DNA of 64,000 nucleotides. Origin: Geosiphon pyriformis. Taxonomy: Eukaryota; Glomeromycota; Glomeromycetes; Archaeosporales; Geosiphonaceae. The notes under the pieces were generated by a model that saw only the letters and a list, made by a program, of their open reading frames with translations, was not told where the DNA came from and did not search any database. Location: positions 500,257 through 564,256 of the forward strand of contig JAAOMT010000303.1 in NCBI GenBank assembly GCA_016748015.1, given 5' to 3'. Positions 41,294-52,893 of the stretch are shown here, one piece after another; within the stretch, counting starts at the first letter, position 1; each line of letters opens with the position of its first letter. The position numbers were made by a program, and so were the translations under genes.

Positions 41294-42947
41294 TAGTAGG
41301 CGCACCTCCAAAGGGTAAGAGTACAAGCCAACTAGAAGAAAACTCCTTTTATGCTTTTAACCTAACTAATGATGATCATAATATGGATGAATTAGCAATT
41401 AATACTCTGAATCAACCAGAAAGAAGAAGAAAGCCAAAGTTGATTTTGTTTTGAACCCAAACAAAGCATCCAAATCATCAGCTGATAACAATGAGCCACC
41501 AAAGGCTAAGATTTTTAAAAATCTTCCAAATTTAGAACCCCCAGAAATTGTACAAAAATCTGGACCCTATTCTGTTGTTAAAGATCTCATGGAAACCCCA
41601 GTACACATTACATTTGGCCAATTAATGACCCATCCACAGTTCAGAAAAAATCTTTGCAAATCATTGATACCAAAGAAGAAGACACCAAAAAGCAACAAAC
41701 ACCCTCGCCAAGCTGGACTTGCTGATAACAGCAATGTCACCTCTTTGATTTGTAAAGCCCAAGTGGCTGGTTACTTCATTGATCTGATCCTAGACAGTAG
41801 ATCATCCGTTAGTGTAATTGCCAAACATTTTCTTGAAGCAATTGGCAGAAAGATTGATAAGCTTTCCACAAGACCAATAACCAATGTACATAGTGACAAG
41901 AAGAAAGGCCTGGGCATAGCCAAAGCTATCCCTGTCTGCATCAATGGTATTAGCATTGAAACAGATATAGAAGTATCTGAAGCAAAAGAATACACCATCA
42001 TTATTGGTAATGAATGGCTTAAGAAAGCCAAAGCACTACTTGACTATGAACTTTGTGAACTAACCATCAGATATGGTGAGAGACCAATTGTGGTTAAATC
42101 ATGACATTGGACAACCCCTCCAGTACTCAAGCAGAACCAAAAAAAAGAACAATCAGATGAATCAGATAATGATGAGAGCAATGATGAAGAAGATCAAGAA
42201 GAACCAGAAGAAACTGCTGAACTCACTTATACTATCTTCACCAGTAATGGCAAGCCACTAGACAATATTAAAGCTAACAAAAAAAGAATTATGGTAAATG
42301 GCAAGCTGATCTGCTGGCCCTACTATGATATTCTCAAAAGAACCTTTGACAGAAAACCTAGCAAAAAAGCAAAATACAGTTATTGGTGGCATAGCTCTTA
42401 TGCATGGTGCTGGTGTAATAAACCTTTGTATTCACCAAGTGATAAATGCAAATCCTGCCTAATCTATTACAAAGATTGGGAACCAATTAGCTTGATACCT
42501 CGAGAAGAACTTAAAGAAGTACAAAAGTCCTTTGAGAATGAACCACCTGAAATCCAATCAATAATTGTAGAACAAAAAGAACCTTCCTCTGAAGAAAGAA
42601 AAGTGGACATTAAAAATCTGTTGGCTAGAAATAGTCCAGTTATTTCAAAAGAAGATGACACCCCTGGACAAACCCATGTGATACAACACACTATCACCAC
42701 CAAAGAAACTCGCCCCATCCATTTGAAGCCTTATTAATCCAATTGATACAATGATGAGTTTATCAAGAAAGATAAAACTGGATGAAAGATCTTAGATTCA
42801 TACAAGAAACCAAGAGTGAATGGGCTTTTTCAGTTGTAGTAGTATCCAAGAAAAGTAGAACCCTATGCTTCTGTGTTGACTACTGCCAATTAAATGCTAT
42901 CACTATAAGAGACATGTACTCACTCCCCAAAATTGATGCAATACTAG
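41294..42947 (+). pseudogene. pol: A1 pol, N-terminal fragment
   Basis: Pol from the -1 frame to early RT, where it is cut by the A5 LTR at 42948. Protease near 41790 reads L-I-L-D-S-R-S-S-V: the Gly of D-S-G is Arg, a G-to-A change that should inactivate it. G-N-E-W-L near 42008. Acidic Glu/Asp-rich stretch near 42150-42210. Cys motifs W-C-W-C-N and C-K-S-C near 42405-42455. RT starts F-C-V-D-Y-C-Q-L-N near 42870 and ends K-I-D-A-I-L at the junction. Breaks: small deletion near 41409, CGC to TGA near 42102, CAA to TAA at 42735, frameshift near 42772. The rest of A1 is not found beyond A5. Confidence 0.85.
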
Positions 42948-43637
42948 TGTTACGGGTTGGAGTAACAAGCTAATGGATAGCAAGGGAGAACAGTATTATA
43001 TAGTGATGGAAATAAACAAAGAAGGAATTACAATAAGGGAGTGAATTGAATAAGTAGGAATTCAATGTGCATGATCAGTCTCATAAAAATCACAGTCGCT
43101 AATCTTTTCTTAAATCTGAAGGTAGAGGAATAGTCCGTGATTGTCAACAAGATAACACTGCTGCTATTATTTTATGCCTCAACTCGGCAATTCTTAGAAT
43201 CAATAACAGATATCGTTGTGCTTTTCAATCGTTTCTTTATTCAATGAATTACAAGAGCAAGCCAATTGCTTCTCAGGCTAATTCTAACAAATACAAATCA
43301 AGAAGAGGAAAAGATAAGGTATGTGAATGCCAACAAATAGATACTTGAAGGTAAGGAAAGGGGAATAAGTGATTATGAGAGGAAGTAATTGATATTGTTT
43401 ATTTCATTACTTTGATCATGTCTTTCTACAGCTAAGGAAATCATCACTTATATAGCTATCTAAAGTGGTCAATGACCAGGTTAATGATCAGATCAATGAT
43501 CAGGTCAATGATCAGGTCAACAGTCAGGTCATTGATCAGGTCAACGATCACTATCTAAAAATAGGGTGGCTAATTATATGACATCAGTGGCTAATACATG
43601 TGATAATTAATAAAAACTATGTGTTTCAATCATAACA
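42948..43637 (-). repeat. A5 3' LTR (subtype III)
   Basis: 690 bp, + strand TGTTACGGG...AATCATAACA. Seven 12-bp units (43468-43552), TATA box about 43449-43458. Differs from subtypes I and II in U5 (CAATTGCTTCTCAGGC near 43265) and after the TATA box (TTTGATCATGTCTTTC). Confidence 0.9.
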
Positions 43638-44359
43638 TCATTCTCTCCAAAGAGATTGAGCTCCGGTGAAATCAAACAATTTATGGGATAGTTTATGTAA
43701 AGGGTTTTGTCTAACTCAAAACTAACTAGTTTGTTGAAGTCTTTTGTGAATAGAGTATATAGTACTTAAGGTGAAATAAGCTTTGTATCCAAGAGACCAA
43801 ATCTTTGTATAAGAGTTCTGGCTCTTCTTGCAATGGTCAAAACTCTTGGGACATCTAAACGTATAATGCCCAAAATTTCCACTTGTATCTCTGAAGTTGT
43901 TTTCTTCATGAGCTTCATGTCTTCTATGATTTCACCAAAATAACCATAGAGTTCTAGTTGTCTTCCATATGACAAGTTTTTGTCTATGGGCAAGATTTCT
44001 TGTATTGTTTTTCTAATTGTGCTGGAAGGTGAAAGTATCACTGCTGTTATGCTTTCCAGCAGGTATTTATCCATTTTGCCACCAATTCTTTCTCTTCTGG
44101 TAGTTGTTTTCTTTGGTTTAATAACAGTGTGAGTTCCACTGTTGTCTGTTATAGTGGTTTGTTTTCCAATAGTCAGAGTAGCATTTGGATAGTTCTTGAT
44201 CCAGTACTCATGGAGAATATAGAAAGTGTTTTCAATGTTTTGATCCAGAAAATAATTGTTCATGTCGATTGAAGATACCTCTGTTTTGGGAATGGTGCAT
44301 TTATTTATATCTAATTTTTGCTGATCATTTGGGTCAGTATTACCACAACAGGTAACCAA
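43607..44359 (-). pseudogene. A5 third ORF, broken late
   Basis: Open from 44359 to 43766 (197 codons), then CAA to TAA (S-P-stop-V-L-Y). The remaining ~50 codons stay readable to the TAA inside the LTR (E-T-H-S-F-Y). Starts after TGA with TTG-GTT-ACC; the first ATG is at about codon 32. Unknown function. Confidence 0.78.
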
Positions 44360-47300
44360 TCAGGTCATTTGTGATATTTCTTGAGTCGCGTGCCATGAAC
44401 AGAACAATCACTGAATATTGTTCCATATTGATCTTGTAAGATATAAGAACCATTGTTCAAAACTTTGTTAACTATAAAGGGTCCTTTCCACCGGCTAGAG
44501 AATTTATCACCATAAACATTGTCTCTGTCTGAACGGTATTCCAAAACTAAGTCACCAACACTTAAAGAAAGTGTTTTATAGGTCTTTTTCTTTTTGAGCT
44601 TCTCTTGGAACTGTTTTATCTTTTCAAAGGCAATTATTCGTGCTTCTACCAATGAGTCAAAAATGGTACCAAGTCTTCTTTGCAAAATGTCCTTGTAATC
44701 TCCTATTGTTATTTCTTCAAAAGGTATTGTTTCTATATCCATTTCTATTGGTAGAGTTGCCATTCATCCATAGAGCAGATAAAGGGGTTCATAACTTGTT
44801 ATGTCATAATTCACAGTTCTGTAAGCAAACAAAGCTAAAGGCAATACTTTGTCCCATAGGTTGGTTTCTTCACTGGTTTTGGCTAAGGTTTCACATAGTG
44901 TTCTATTAAAACGTTCTACTAGGCCATTTGTTTGGGGGTGATAAGGGGAAGAGAGTTTATGATGTATTCCCATTTTTCTGCAAAGTTCTTTAACCAGTGT
45001 ATTGAGAAAAGCTCTTTCTCTATCAGATAAAAGTTCTTTGGGGCAGCTGTGGTGACAGATAATATCTTCATAAATGAAATTGGCAATTGAGACTGCTGTT
45101 TGATCTGGGGTGGCTCTTACTTCTACCCACTTTGTAAGATAGTCGGTAGCTGTGATAATGTATCTGTTGTCATCAGGAGTTACTATTAAAGGTCCAACAA
45201 CATCTATACCAATTCTGTCAAATGTTGACTAACAGAGATTGGATGGATATCTTCCTTGCAATTGGGTTTTCCTCTTCTTTGGCAGGTATCTCAGGTTTTG
45301 ATGTATTCAGCAATGTCTTTTCCCAAGGTAGGCCAATAATAGCGAGCTAAAGTTTTCTGAATTGTTTTTGTTTTTTCAAAGTGTCCAGCTAATGGATCAG
45401 TGTGCATATTGTAGATCACAATTTCTCTTTCTTCAAATCTAATGACTCTCTAGAGGCAGTCAGGATCTTTTTTATTTCTTTTATATAACTGGTTCTGGCA
45501 AATCAAATAGAAATTTGATTGTTTGCGCAAATGTTCTCTTTGCTGTTGAGTATAGTCTGGCAGGTATTGTCCTTTACCCAAAAATTCCATTAAGACAGAG
45601 TAGTTGTCTAAGTTCATTATCGTGTTTGTTTGTGGGGGAGTTACAAATAATTAAGTTGGTTTGGTTTAAGAGGGTTTTACTATCACTGGATGATAAGTCT
45701 GGAGAGAGTGTTGGCATTTTGATGATTAGCTCCTTTGTGGTGTTGAATGTCATAGTCGAATTCATCCAAGTGGAGTATCCAGCGAGTTATCTGTTTATGT
45801 TCCAGGTTTCTTTTGTTGCATAGCCAAACCAAAGTTTGATGATCTGTTACCACCAAAAATTTTACACCTTTAAGATATTTGTCCCAGTAGCTGGTAGCCC
45901 AAACTACTGCTAAGCATTCTTGCTCTGTGACTGAATAGTTCCTTTCTGCTGGTGTGAGAGTTCTACTGGCATATGCTATGGTGTGTTCTTTGTTATCTCC
46001 ATCTTTCTGGGAAAGAACAAAACCAAGTCCATAGCCAGATGCATCAGTATGAAGGATAAAAGTTTGATCCAGATTAGGTTGCATGAGGATAGGTTCTATA
46101 ACCAGTTTTTCCTTCAGAATTTCAAATGCTTTTTGTTGATGAGTGCCCCAGTGATAATTGATGTTTTTTTTAAGTAGCTGATTGAGAGGAGCGGTGATTT
46201 TGGAAAAATCTTTGATAAACTTGCGGTAATAAGAGGCCAAACCAAGAAAAGAGTGTAGTTCATGAACATTCATTGGTTGTCTAATGTTTTGAACTTTTTC
46301 AATTTTGGCTGGATCAGAGAAGATTCCATCTTTTATAATAAGATGGCCAAGGAACTGGGTGGATTGACGTCCAAAGAATGATTTGATTGGATTGATCTTG
46401 AGGCCAGCATTTCTAAGGAGGTCAAAAACCTTTTGCAAATGTTCAAGGTGTTCATCCCAGGTTTTTGAGCATACCATTATGTCGTCTAAGTAGACTAGAA
46501 CAAAGTTTTCTTTTACTGATTCAAATACTTTGTCCATTAAGCATTGAAAGGTGGGAGGAGCATTTGTGAGACCAAAAAGCATGACTGTGAATTTGTAGGT
46601 GCCATACTTGGTGATGAAGGCAGTTTTTTTTTTGCTTTTTGGATCCATCTCTACATGCCAGAATCCAGCAGTTAAGTCAATGGTTGAGAAGAAAGCAGCA
46701 CCATAGAATTGGTCTAGCATTGCATCAATCTTGGGAAGTGAGTACATGTCTCTTTCAGTAATGGCATTTAATTGGCAATAGTCAACACAAAAGCATAGGG
46801 TTCCACCTTTCTTGGATACCACTACAACCGGGAATGCCCATTCACTCTTGGTTTCCTGTATGAATCCAAGGTTTTTCATTCGGGTTATTTCCTTTTTAAT
46901 AAACTCATCATTGCACTGTTTGGATTGATAGGGCTTCAAATGAATGAGGCAAGTTTCTCTGGTGATGATGGTGTGTTGTATCACATGTGTATGTCCAGGA
47001 GGTTCACCTTCTTTTGAGATAACTGGGCTATTTCTAGCCAGCAGGTTTTCAATGTCTATCTTTCTTTCTTCTGGAGAGGGTTTTCTTTGTTCTACAACCA
47101 GTGATTGGATTTCAGGTGGTTTGTTTTCAAAAGATTTTTGGACTTTTTTTATTTCTTTATGGGGTATCAAGCTGATTGGTTCCCAATCTTTGTAATAGAT
47201 CAGGCAGGACATGCATTCATTGCTAGGAGAATACAATGGTTTGTTACACCAGTACTGGGCACAAGGACCATGTCACCAATAACTGTATTTGGCTTTCTTG

Positions 47301-47969
47301 CCTGGCTTTCTGTCAAAAGTTCTTCTAAGCATGTCATAATAAGGCCAGCAGATCAGCTTGCCATTGACAATAATTTCTTCTTTATCTGTCTTAACATTAT
47401 CCAGTGGTTTGCCATTGCTGGTGAAGATGGTATAGGCGAGTTCAGCAGTTTCTTCTTGTTCTTCTTGTTCTTCTTCTTCCTCACTTTCTTCATCATCTGA
47501 TTCATCTGATTCATTTTCTTCTGGGCTTTGCTTGGGTACTGGGGGAGTTGTCCAATGGCAACATTTAACCACAATGGGTTTTTCACCACATCTGATGGTT
47601 AGTTCACAGAGTTCATAATCAAGCAAAGCTTTTGCTTTCTTGAGCCATTCATTGCCAACAATGATNNNNNNNNNNNNNNNNNNNNNNNNNNNNNNNNNNN
47701 NNNNNNNNNNNNNNNNNNNNNNNNNNNNNNNNNNNNNNNNNNNNNNNNNNNNNNNNNNNNNNNNNNNNNNNNNNNNNNNNNNNNNNNNNNNNNNNNNNNN
47801 NNNNNNNNNNNNNNNNNNNNNNNNNNNNNNNNNNNNNNNNNNNNNNNNNNNNNNNNNNNNNNNNNNNNNNNNNNNNNNNNNNNNNNNNNNNNNNNNNNNN
47901 NNNNNNNNNNNNNNNNNNNNNNNNNNNNNNNNNNNNNNNNNNNNNNNNNNNNNNNNTGCCTACCAGTTT
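44360..47969 (-). pseudogene. pol: A5 pol with a long intact RT-RNase H frame
   Basis: The part 47236-45683 is open for 517 codons. It holds a Cys-containing pre-RT segment, F-C-V-D-Y near 46780, YLDD at 46481-46492, L-G-H-L connection near 46340, RNase H with H-T-D-A-S-G-Y near 46040, E-Q-E-C-L-A-V near 45920 and D-H-Q-T near 45845. Upstream, 47626-47273 has an acidic stretch and ends at a stop near 47273. The protease falls in the N gap. Downstream, integrase is broken (TAG near 45452, frameshift near 45225, several stops). It recovers at 44973-44764 (H-P-Q-T-N-G-L-V-E-R-F) and 44763-44365, ending WKGPF and R-L-K-K-Y-H-K-stop, the family's normal pol end. Confidence 0.87.
47666..47956. other. 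Assembly gap (291 N)
   Basis: Run of N inside A5 pol. By comparison with A6 (57665-58359) about 695 bp should be here, covering protease and the pol N-terminus, so the gap is about 400 bp too short. Confidence 0.95.
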
Positions 47970-49495
47970 AAAGGCTGATAAACAGTGGCTTCAACTAGGG
48001 GATCCTCTCCAAAGAAATTGATGTTGGCATGATTGGGTCTTTGGTTGGGCACATTGTTGTTGTTGGGTCTGTTGTTCTGAGCATCATTGTTTCTGGGAAC
48101 TGGTGGAGGCAGTGGAGGATTGTTGCAATCTCTTGAAAAGTGTCCAGTTAATCCACAGTGATAGCATACAGGTGGGCCACGATTTTGTTGTCTTTGATAA
48201 GGTGGTTGCTGGGGCTGATTGAAGCGTGGTTCAAATCTGGGTCTTTGTGGTTGTTGATTTTCTCTGACTGCTTGGGCTAAGGGTTCTAATAACCGGGCAA
48301 GATTTGCTGTGAGTCTGTCTATTAACTGTTCATTTGGATCTTGAGTATGAGTGGCAAAAGAAGTAGCAACCATTTGAGGGGCAGGAGCAAAAACTGGTAG
48401 TGTGGATCCCAAGTGCATCCTTTGGTTATCTTCAATTCTTTGTGCTAATTCAATGGCCATATCCATGGTGGGATTATCTTTCAGGGCCAGGAGGGGCCAA
48501 AGAGCATGTGATAGATCAGTTCTCAATCCTTTTGTGAAGGAGTGAATTTTCTGCTCTTCTGTCCAATTTCTCCCAGAGTCTACACGTTTGATTAGCTTTC
48601 TAATAGTCTTGGCATATTCAGTCACTACTTTTCCAGGACCTTGGGTTCTTCTTTCCAATTCCATGCGCCATTTGGATATTAATATTGGAGTTCTGAACTT
48701 GGCCTCAAATCGGGTAGTGAAAGAGGTATTTTCTTCTCCAGCATTGATTGGTGTCCATCTGATTATTCTGTGTTGAGCATTGGCATCTGTTTCTTGTGAG
48801 AACCAGGTAGCAGGAAAGCCTTGGAGGTAGCCACCAACAATTTGGAACTTGTATTCTTCATCATACTGGTTGGCTGTGACAGCTTTCTCAAAATCATCCA
48901 ACCATTCAATTGGATCTTGTGCATCACCTCTAAATAGTGGTAGTGGGGTATTGTTTTTTCTTCCTAGAGCAGTTTGTATACCTTGGAGGGTGGCCAAAAT
49001 GTTTGCTTGCATGGGGTCATTAGCCATTGGTTCAGGGGTAACTGTTTGTGTAGACAAGTCTGATTTACTTGATAAAAGGTCAAAAACAAGGGCAGTTTGG
49101 TAGCTTTCTTCTTCTGTTTCAAAGGGAGTTTCAGTTGCTTGATGGGCAGCAATCCAAATGTGGATTTGATGATTCAGATATTCGAAATCAGGAGGCTGTT
49201 GTTCAAAGGTTGCAGAATATAAGAGTTGATTGATACTGTTGTTTCTTTCTTCAAAGTCGTTTTCAAAATAAGCTTGGTCAAAGTAATAGGTTGTATAAGC
49301 TGTGTAGGTTTCAGCTGAATGCTCGTTTAGGAACCAGTTCCAAAAGTCTTGGAATTGTCTACTGGATTGTTCTTCAAGAGGAAAGCAGATCAAGCAGAAG
49401 GGCAGAGGATTAAGTTCAATGAAATCTAGGTCGTTTCTGTTGTGTGCTCAAAGTGTTCTTCTAATTGCTGTGGCAGATATGAGTAATCACCCATA
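47960..49495 (-). pseudogene. gag: A5 gag, nearly intact
   Basis: Start ATG near 49493-49495 (M-G-D-Y-S-Y-L-P-Q-Q). One base is missing near 49448 (H-F-E-A-H in other copies), which shifts the frame. From 49393 the frame is open for 477 codons to the normal TAG at 47960. It contains capsid-like E-W-L-D-D-F-E-K-A near 48900, R-I-E-D-N-Q-R-M near 48430, and zinc knuckle C-Y-H-C-G-L-T-G-H-F-S-R-D-C near 48160. Apart from the single-base loss this gag looks functional. Confidence 0.88.
47966..47972 (-). promoter_or_regulatory. A5 -1 frameshift site TTTAAAC
   Basis: TTTAAAC then TGG-TAG (TAG 47960-47962). The downstream stem is hidden by the assembly gap. Confidence 0.7.
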
Positions 49496-49523
49496 CAATG
49501 AGAGAATAAGTGAATTTTGACAA

Positions 49524-49540
49524 CCTCACAGGGAGCACCA
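49524..49540 (-). other. A5 primer-binding site
   Basis: Sense TGGTGCTCCCTGTGAGG, consensus sequence, 6 nt from the LTR. Confidence 0.8.
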
Positions 49541-49546
49541 CTTTTA

Positions 49547-50250
49547 TGTTACAGGTTGGAGTAACAAGCTAACGGATAGCAAGGGAGAACAGTATTGTAT
49601 GGTAATGGAAATAAACAAAGAGGGAATTATAATAAGGGAGCAAATTGAATAAGTAGGAATTCAATGTGGGTGATCAGTCTCATAAAAATCACAGTCACTA
49701 ATCTTTTCTTAAATCTGAAGGTAGAGGAATAGTCAACAAGATAACACCACTGCTATTATTCTATGCCTTAACTCAGTGATTTTTAGAATTAATAACAGAT
49801 ATCATTGTACTTTTCAATCATTTCTTTATTCAATTAATTACAAAAGCAAGCCAATTGCTTCTCAGGCTAATTCTAACAAATACAAATTAAGAAGAGGAAA
49901 AGATAAGGTATGTGAATGCCAACAAGTAGATACTTGAAGGTAAGGAAAGGGGAATAAGCAATTATGAGAAGAAGTAATTGATATTGTTTATTTCGTTACT
50001 TTGATTATGTCTTTCTACAGCTAAGGGAATCATCACTTATATAGCTATCTAAAGTGGTCAATGATCAGGTCAATGATCAGGTCAATGATCAGGTCATTGA
50101 TCAGGTCAATAATCAGGTCAATGATCAGGTCAACAGTCAGGTCATTGATCAGATCAACAATCACTATCTAAAAATAGGGTGGCTAATTATATGACATCAG
50201 TGGCTAATACATGTGATAACTAATAAAAACTATGGGTTTCAACCATAACA
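49547..50250 (-). repeat. A5 5' LTR (subtype III)
   Basis: 704 bp, + strand TGTTACAGG...CCATAACA. Nine 12-bp units (50057-50163), two more than its partner. TATA box about 50036-50045. Confidence 0.9.
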
Positions 50251-51708
50251 GTACTATGTATGTTGAAACCACCAGATGGACTTCTCTTGGCTCTGTTATC
50301 AATACCCATTGATTTTTTTCATTCAGTTTGCAATTTGCAACATTCTCCCCACAATCTATTTCTTGCTTGAGTAACTGCCCATTTATCCACCTTAATTAAT
50401 ATATTATTGTTAGTTCCTAGGTTTATGTCAGCAAAAGTGTTGATTCTTCCGAATTGCTTATTGATCAATCTTTTACATAGCAGATCTATGTTAGATGTTG
50501 ACCTGATGTATTCATTAAACAGTACAATTTTCTCATCAGCATTTAGGGCTTCATGTCTCCCTCTTGCAGCCTCTGAAAGGCACTGTATCCACTTATCTTT
50601 TACATCATTAATCAGTGTCTTGTTTTTTTGGGTATTCAGAGAGCATTTCCAAAAGTACTGGTTGGTTTCCACTTTCCTGTGACATAATTTACAGAGATTA
50701 TTCAGGTATACAAGAGGATGTCTGTTGTATAGCACCTCTGCTGTTGACAGCATGTTGTGAAATGATTTCATAATAAATGTGTGCATTGCTGAAGAACCAG
50801 CTAAGGTAAAGCCTGATGATATTTTACCATCCCAGTTCCAAATCTTGGTTGTACATGTCCAGTCTATATCTTAGTCTAAAGATCCTATTGTCTCTTGGAC
50901 TTTGTTGTTGCCTATTCAATTCAAAGCTGCTTGAAGACTAGTCTGTTTGCTCAGAAAATGTCTAATATTTAGATCCAATTTAACTCCTCTACAAAAGGGA
51001 ATATATGCAGTCTCCTTAGCATTGTAGGCCCACCTCACTGTGTTAAGAGTAATAGATTCTTTGGCTAGTTTGTCAGCCTTCTTATTTTCTAATATACCAG
51101 TATGTGCAGCCACTTTGTTCATGTTGAGATCAATTCTCTTTTCTCTTATTATTGCTCTGATTGCATTCCATGTGCACCAGTTTAAAGTTTTGAGCTAATT
51201 TTTAATAGACAAGAGAAAATCTTTGAACAATTATTTTTGAGCTGTTAACATCACTGCTTGACTATCTGTGTTTATTGTTAGCTTGCATCTGTAAGGTACT
51301 GCTTTCAAAGCCATCAACTGCTATATCAAATTTGGCCTCTATCCTATGTGTTATAAAAGCAGCTGCTCTTCTTGTATCCTCAGAACCAGCTTTTACCAGT
51401 GAGCTATCTGTTGATATTTCTAACTTTTTTTTGAGTCTTAACTTCTCTCATACACCCCTCCATTGTGGTAACAAATTGTCAGGAATATGGATGTAAATAG
51501 TGTCTCTTTGCATTGTTTCTAAATCATCAGGTATTTGGTTAGTCAGTTTGTGCATCTCCAATACTTCATATTGTGCTACCTTAATGTTCCTGTACTCATC
51601 CATAATAATTGTAGACTCTAAAATCTTAAACCATCTGGAAATTCTACCACTATCATTTTGCCTATACTTCCTTGTGAAGTCCATCCATGTTATCAATGAC
51701 TCATCTTT
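50251..51708 (-). pseudogene. LINE L2, ORF2 C-terminus: RNase H and Cys/His domain
   Basis: Second copy of the L1-type LINE. In sense: W-M-D-F-T-R-K-Y-R near 51680, then the RNase H domain. The first catalytic block is I-S-T-D-S-S-L near 51420 (D-G-S in most families). I-N-T-D-S-Q-A-V-M lies near 51265, and the last block A-A-H-T-G-I-L-E-N near 51105 is followed by K-A-D-K-L-A-K. C-terminal C-x2-C-H-x8-Y-F-W-K-C near 50690 and end W-A-V-T-Q-A-R-N-R-L-W-G-E-C-C at 50319. Stops and small indels near 51445, 51255, 51195, 51150, 50895 and 50870. The 3' tail is replaced by A5 at 50250. Confidence 0.82.
51701..51708. repeat. Possible target duplication of LINE L3, left copy
   Basis: tcatcttt before the GTTC and T run of L3; the same 8-mer is at 61813-61820. 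L2 sequence on the two sides is not adjacent in L1, so the duplication may be partly chance. Confidence 0.45.
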
Positions 51709-51848
51709 GTTCTTTTTTTTTGTTAATGTGTAGCCATGCTGATTGTTTATTAGTTAAGTTAACAGTAATGTGATGGTTTCATAAAGCCAGCTCACCCAAT
51801 AATACAAAAATTACAAGATGTGGCTAACCACTTAGTGGAAAGCCCTAA
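51709..51848 (-). other. L3 3' tail and poly(A)
   Basis: T run at 51713-51720 on the + strand (poly(A) on minus), then gttaatgtgtag-catgctg, cccaataat, attacaagatgtgg and taactac blocks. All are shared in order with 1101-1250 of L1. Confidence 0.8.
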
Positions 51849-52893
51849 CTACACACTAGTACTACCTTTGCTACTTAATGTATCAAACATATCCAATTCA
51901 TACATCTTACCCATAATGCTAACAAGCTCATGACTATTCTTAACCATACTACTCATCCACTTAGCAGTCTGATCAGGACTGGATTTAATACTGAAAGACT
52001 GATCTTCCCATAGGTGCATCATAACATCAAAGATATTATCATAAACTGAAAAATCTTTATTGTCATCATCATCATCAACCATGTCATCAACATCTGATCC
52101 ATCTTCCAAGCCAGCCTGTTCACATCTTTTCTCAAGGTGTGTAATGCTTCTTTGCATCACAGAAACAACAGCAGCCAAGCCTTTATTTTGCTCAGTCAAA
52201 CCATCCACACATTCCTTAACCAACACATCCATGGCAGTTGGAGTAGACAGCAGTTTAGTAACCAATGCAACAAGAGCACCAACAGGTTCAACTAAGGATT
52301 TTATTAACACAGAGAGTTCACTAAGATGGGATTCCAAGGAATCTAACCTAGATTCAACAGCAGACTTGAGAACAGAAAGTATAGCAGACACCATAGGTGG
52401 TGTAGTTTTGGAAGAACCACCGAGATCCAAGTTCATATCAGCAGCAGCAGCAGCACCAGGAGGAACCACAAAAACAGCAGCTTTGGCATAAGATTTAGAT
52501 CCAGCAAATGAAAGTTTGAAAATTTTGGGGCCACCAGAAGTGTTGAAGTAGAGTTTGGTTGTAGAAGATGACAACTTCTTGCAGTTCATGGCCAAATGAT
52601 CCAAGTTTTGACACCTGTAACAGTAGCGACACCCAGAAGTTTCCCACCAGATGCGACAACCATGCAAGGTACCAGTTTTTAACACAGCAACATTCAGAAA
52701 TTCCAAAGAATCAAAGGTAACCACAGCAAAGCATTGGCATCAATAAGATTCAGGGAAGCAAGGAATGAAACACATATGGCCACCAACTTGGGAGACCAAA
52801 TTACTTATCTCAAAGGCAGTACAGCCAAATGGAAGATTGACCAACTTAGCTTTGAATGCATTTCTTGAGGAAATAATCTTCTTTTGACACTAT
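51849..52893 (-). pseudogene. L3 ORF1, C-terminal part
   Basis: Open 52724-51849 (291 codons), continuing the frame cut by A6. Zinc knuckle C-R-Y-C-Y-R-C-Q-N-L-D-H-L-A-M-N-C near 52625. Ala/Gly/Pro stretch near 52440. A long Leu/Val/Ser heptad-like region (L-D-S-L-E-S-H-L-S-E-L-S near 52330, Q-N-K-G-L-A-A-V near 52180) probably forms a coiled coil. An Asp-rich block (D-D-x-V-D-D-D-D-D-N) lies near 52060, and the C-terminus is M-F-D-T-L-S-S-K-G. I recall closely similar ORF1 proteins in Rhizophagus-type genomes. Composition (Val/Ala/Ser-rich) is unlike L1 ORF1. The stretch 52725-52893 is coding but has a TGA near 52740. Confidence 0.75.

Larger units (their letters stand above)
40817..41302 (+). 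pseudogene. gag: A1 gag, 3' part
   Basis: Resumption of the gag interrupted at 1087. Ala/Thr-rich segment (A-A-T-S-F-A-A-Q-T-Q-D near 40895), L-L-E-P-L-A-Q-A-V-R near 40970, a stop (CAA to TAA) at 41003, Pro/Gln-rich stretch, and an intact zinc knuckle C-Y-H-C-G-L-T-G-H-F-S-R-N-C near 41092. CAG to TAG near 41282 precedes the usual end L-N-W-stop (here L-N-stop-stop). Confidence 0.85.
42948..50250 (-). mobile_element. Element A5 (Ty3/gypsy family A), with assembly gap
   Basis: Copy with sense minus and both LTRs of subtype III. The left flank is A1 pol (CTAG), the right flank is the 3' part of LINE L2 (GTAC): no target duplication, and the missing remainders of A1 and L2 are nowhere in the window. 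A run of 291 N lies inside (47666-47956). Either recombination between two subtype III copies or an assembly join explains this. Confidence 0.85.

Noticed and set aside
47640-47978. An apparent open frame across the N gap
   Set aside because: It is an artefact of translating N; no evidence for coding on that strand.
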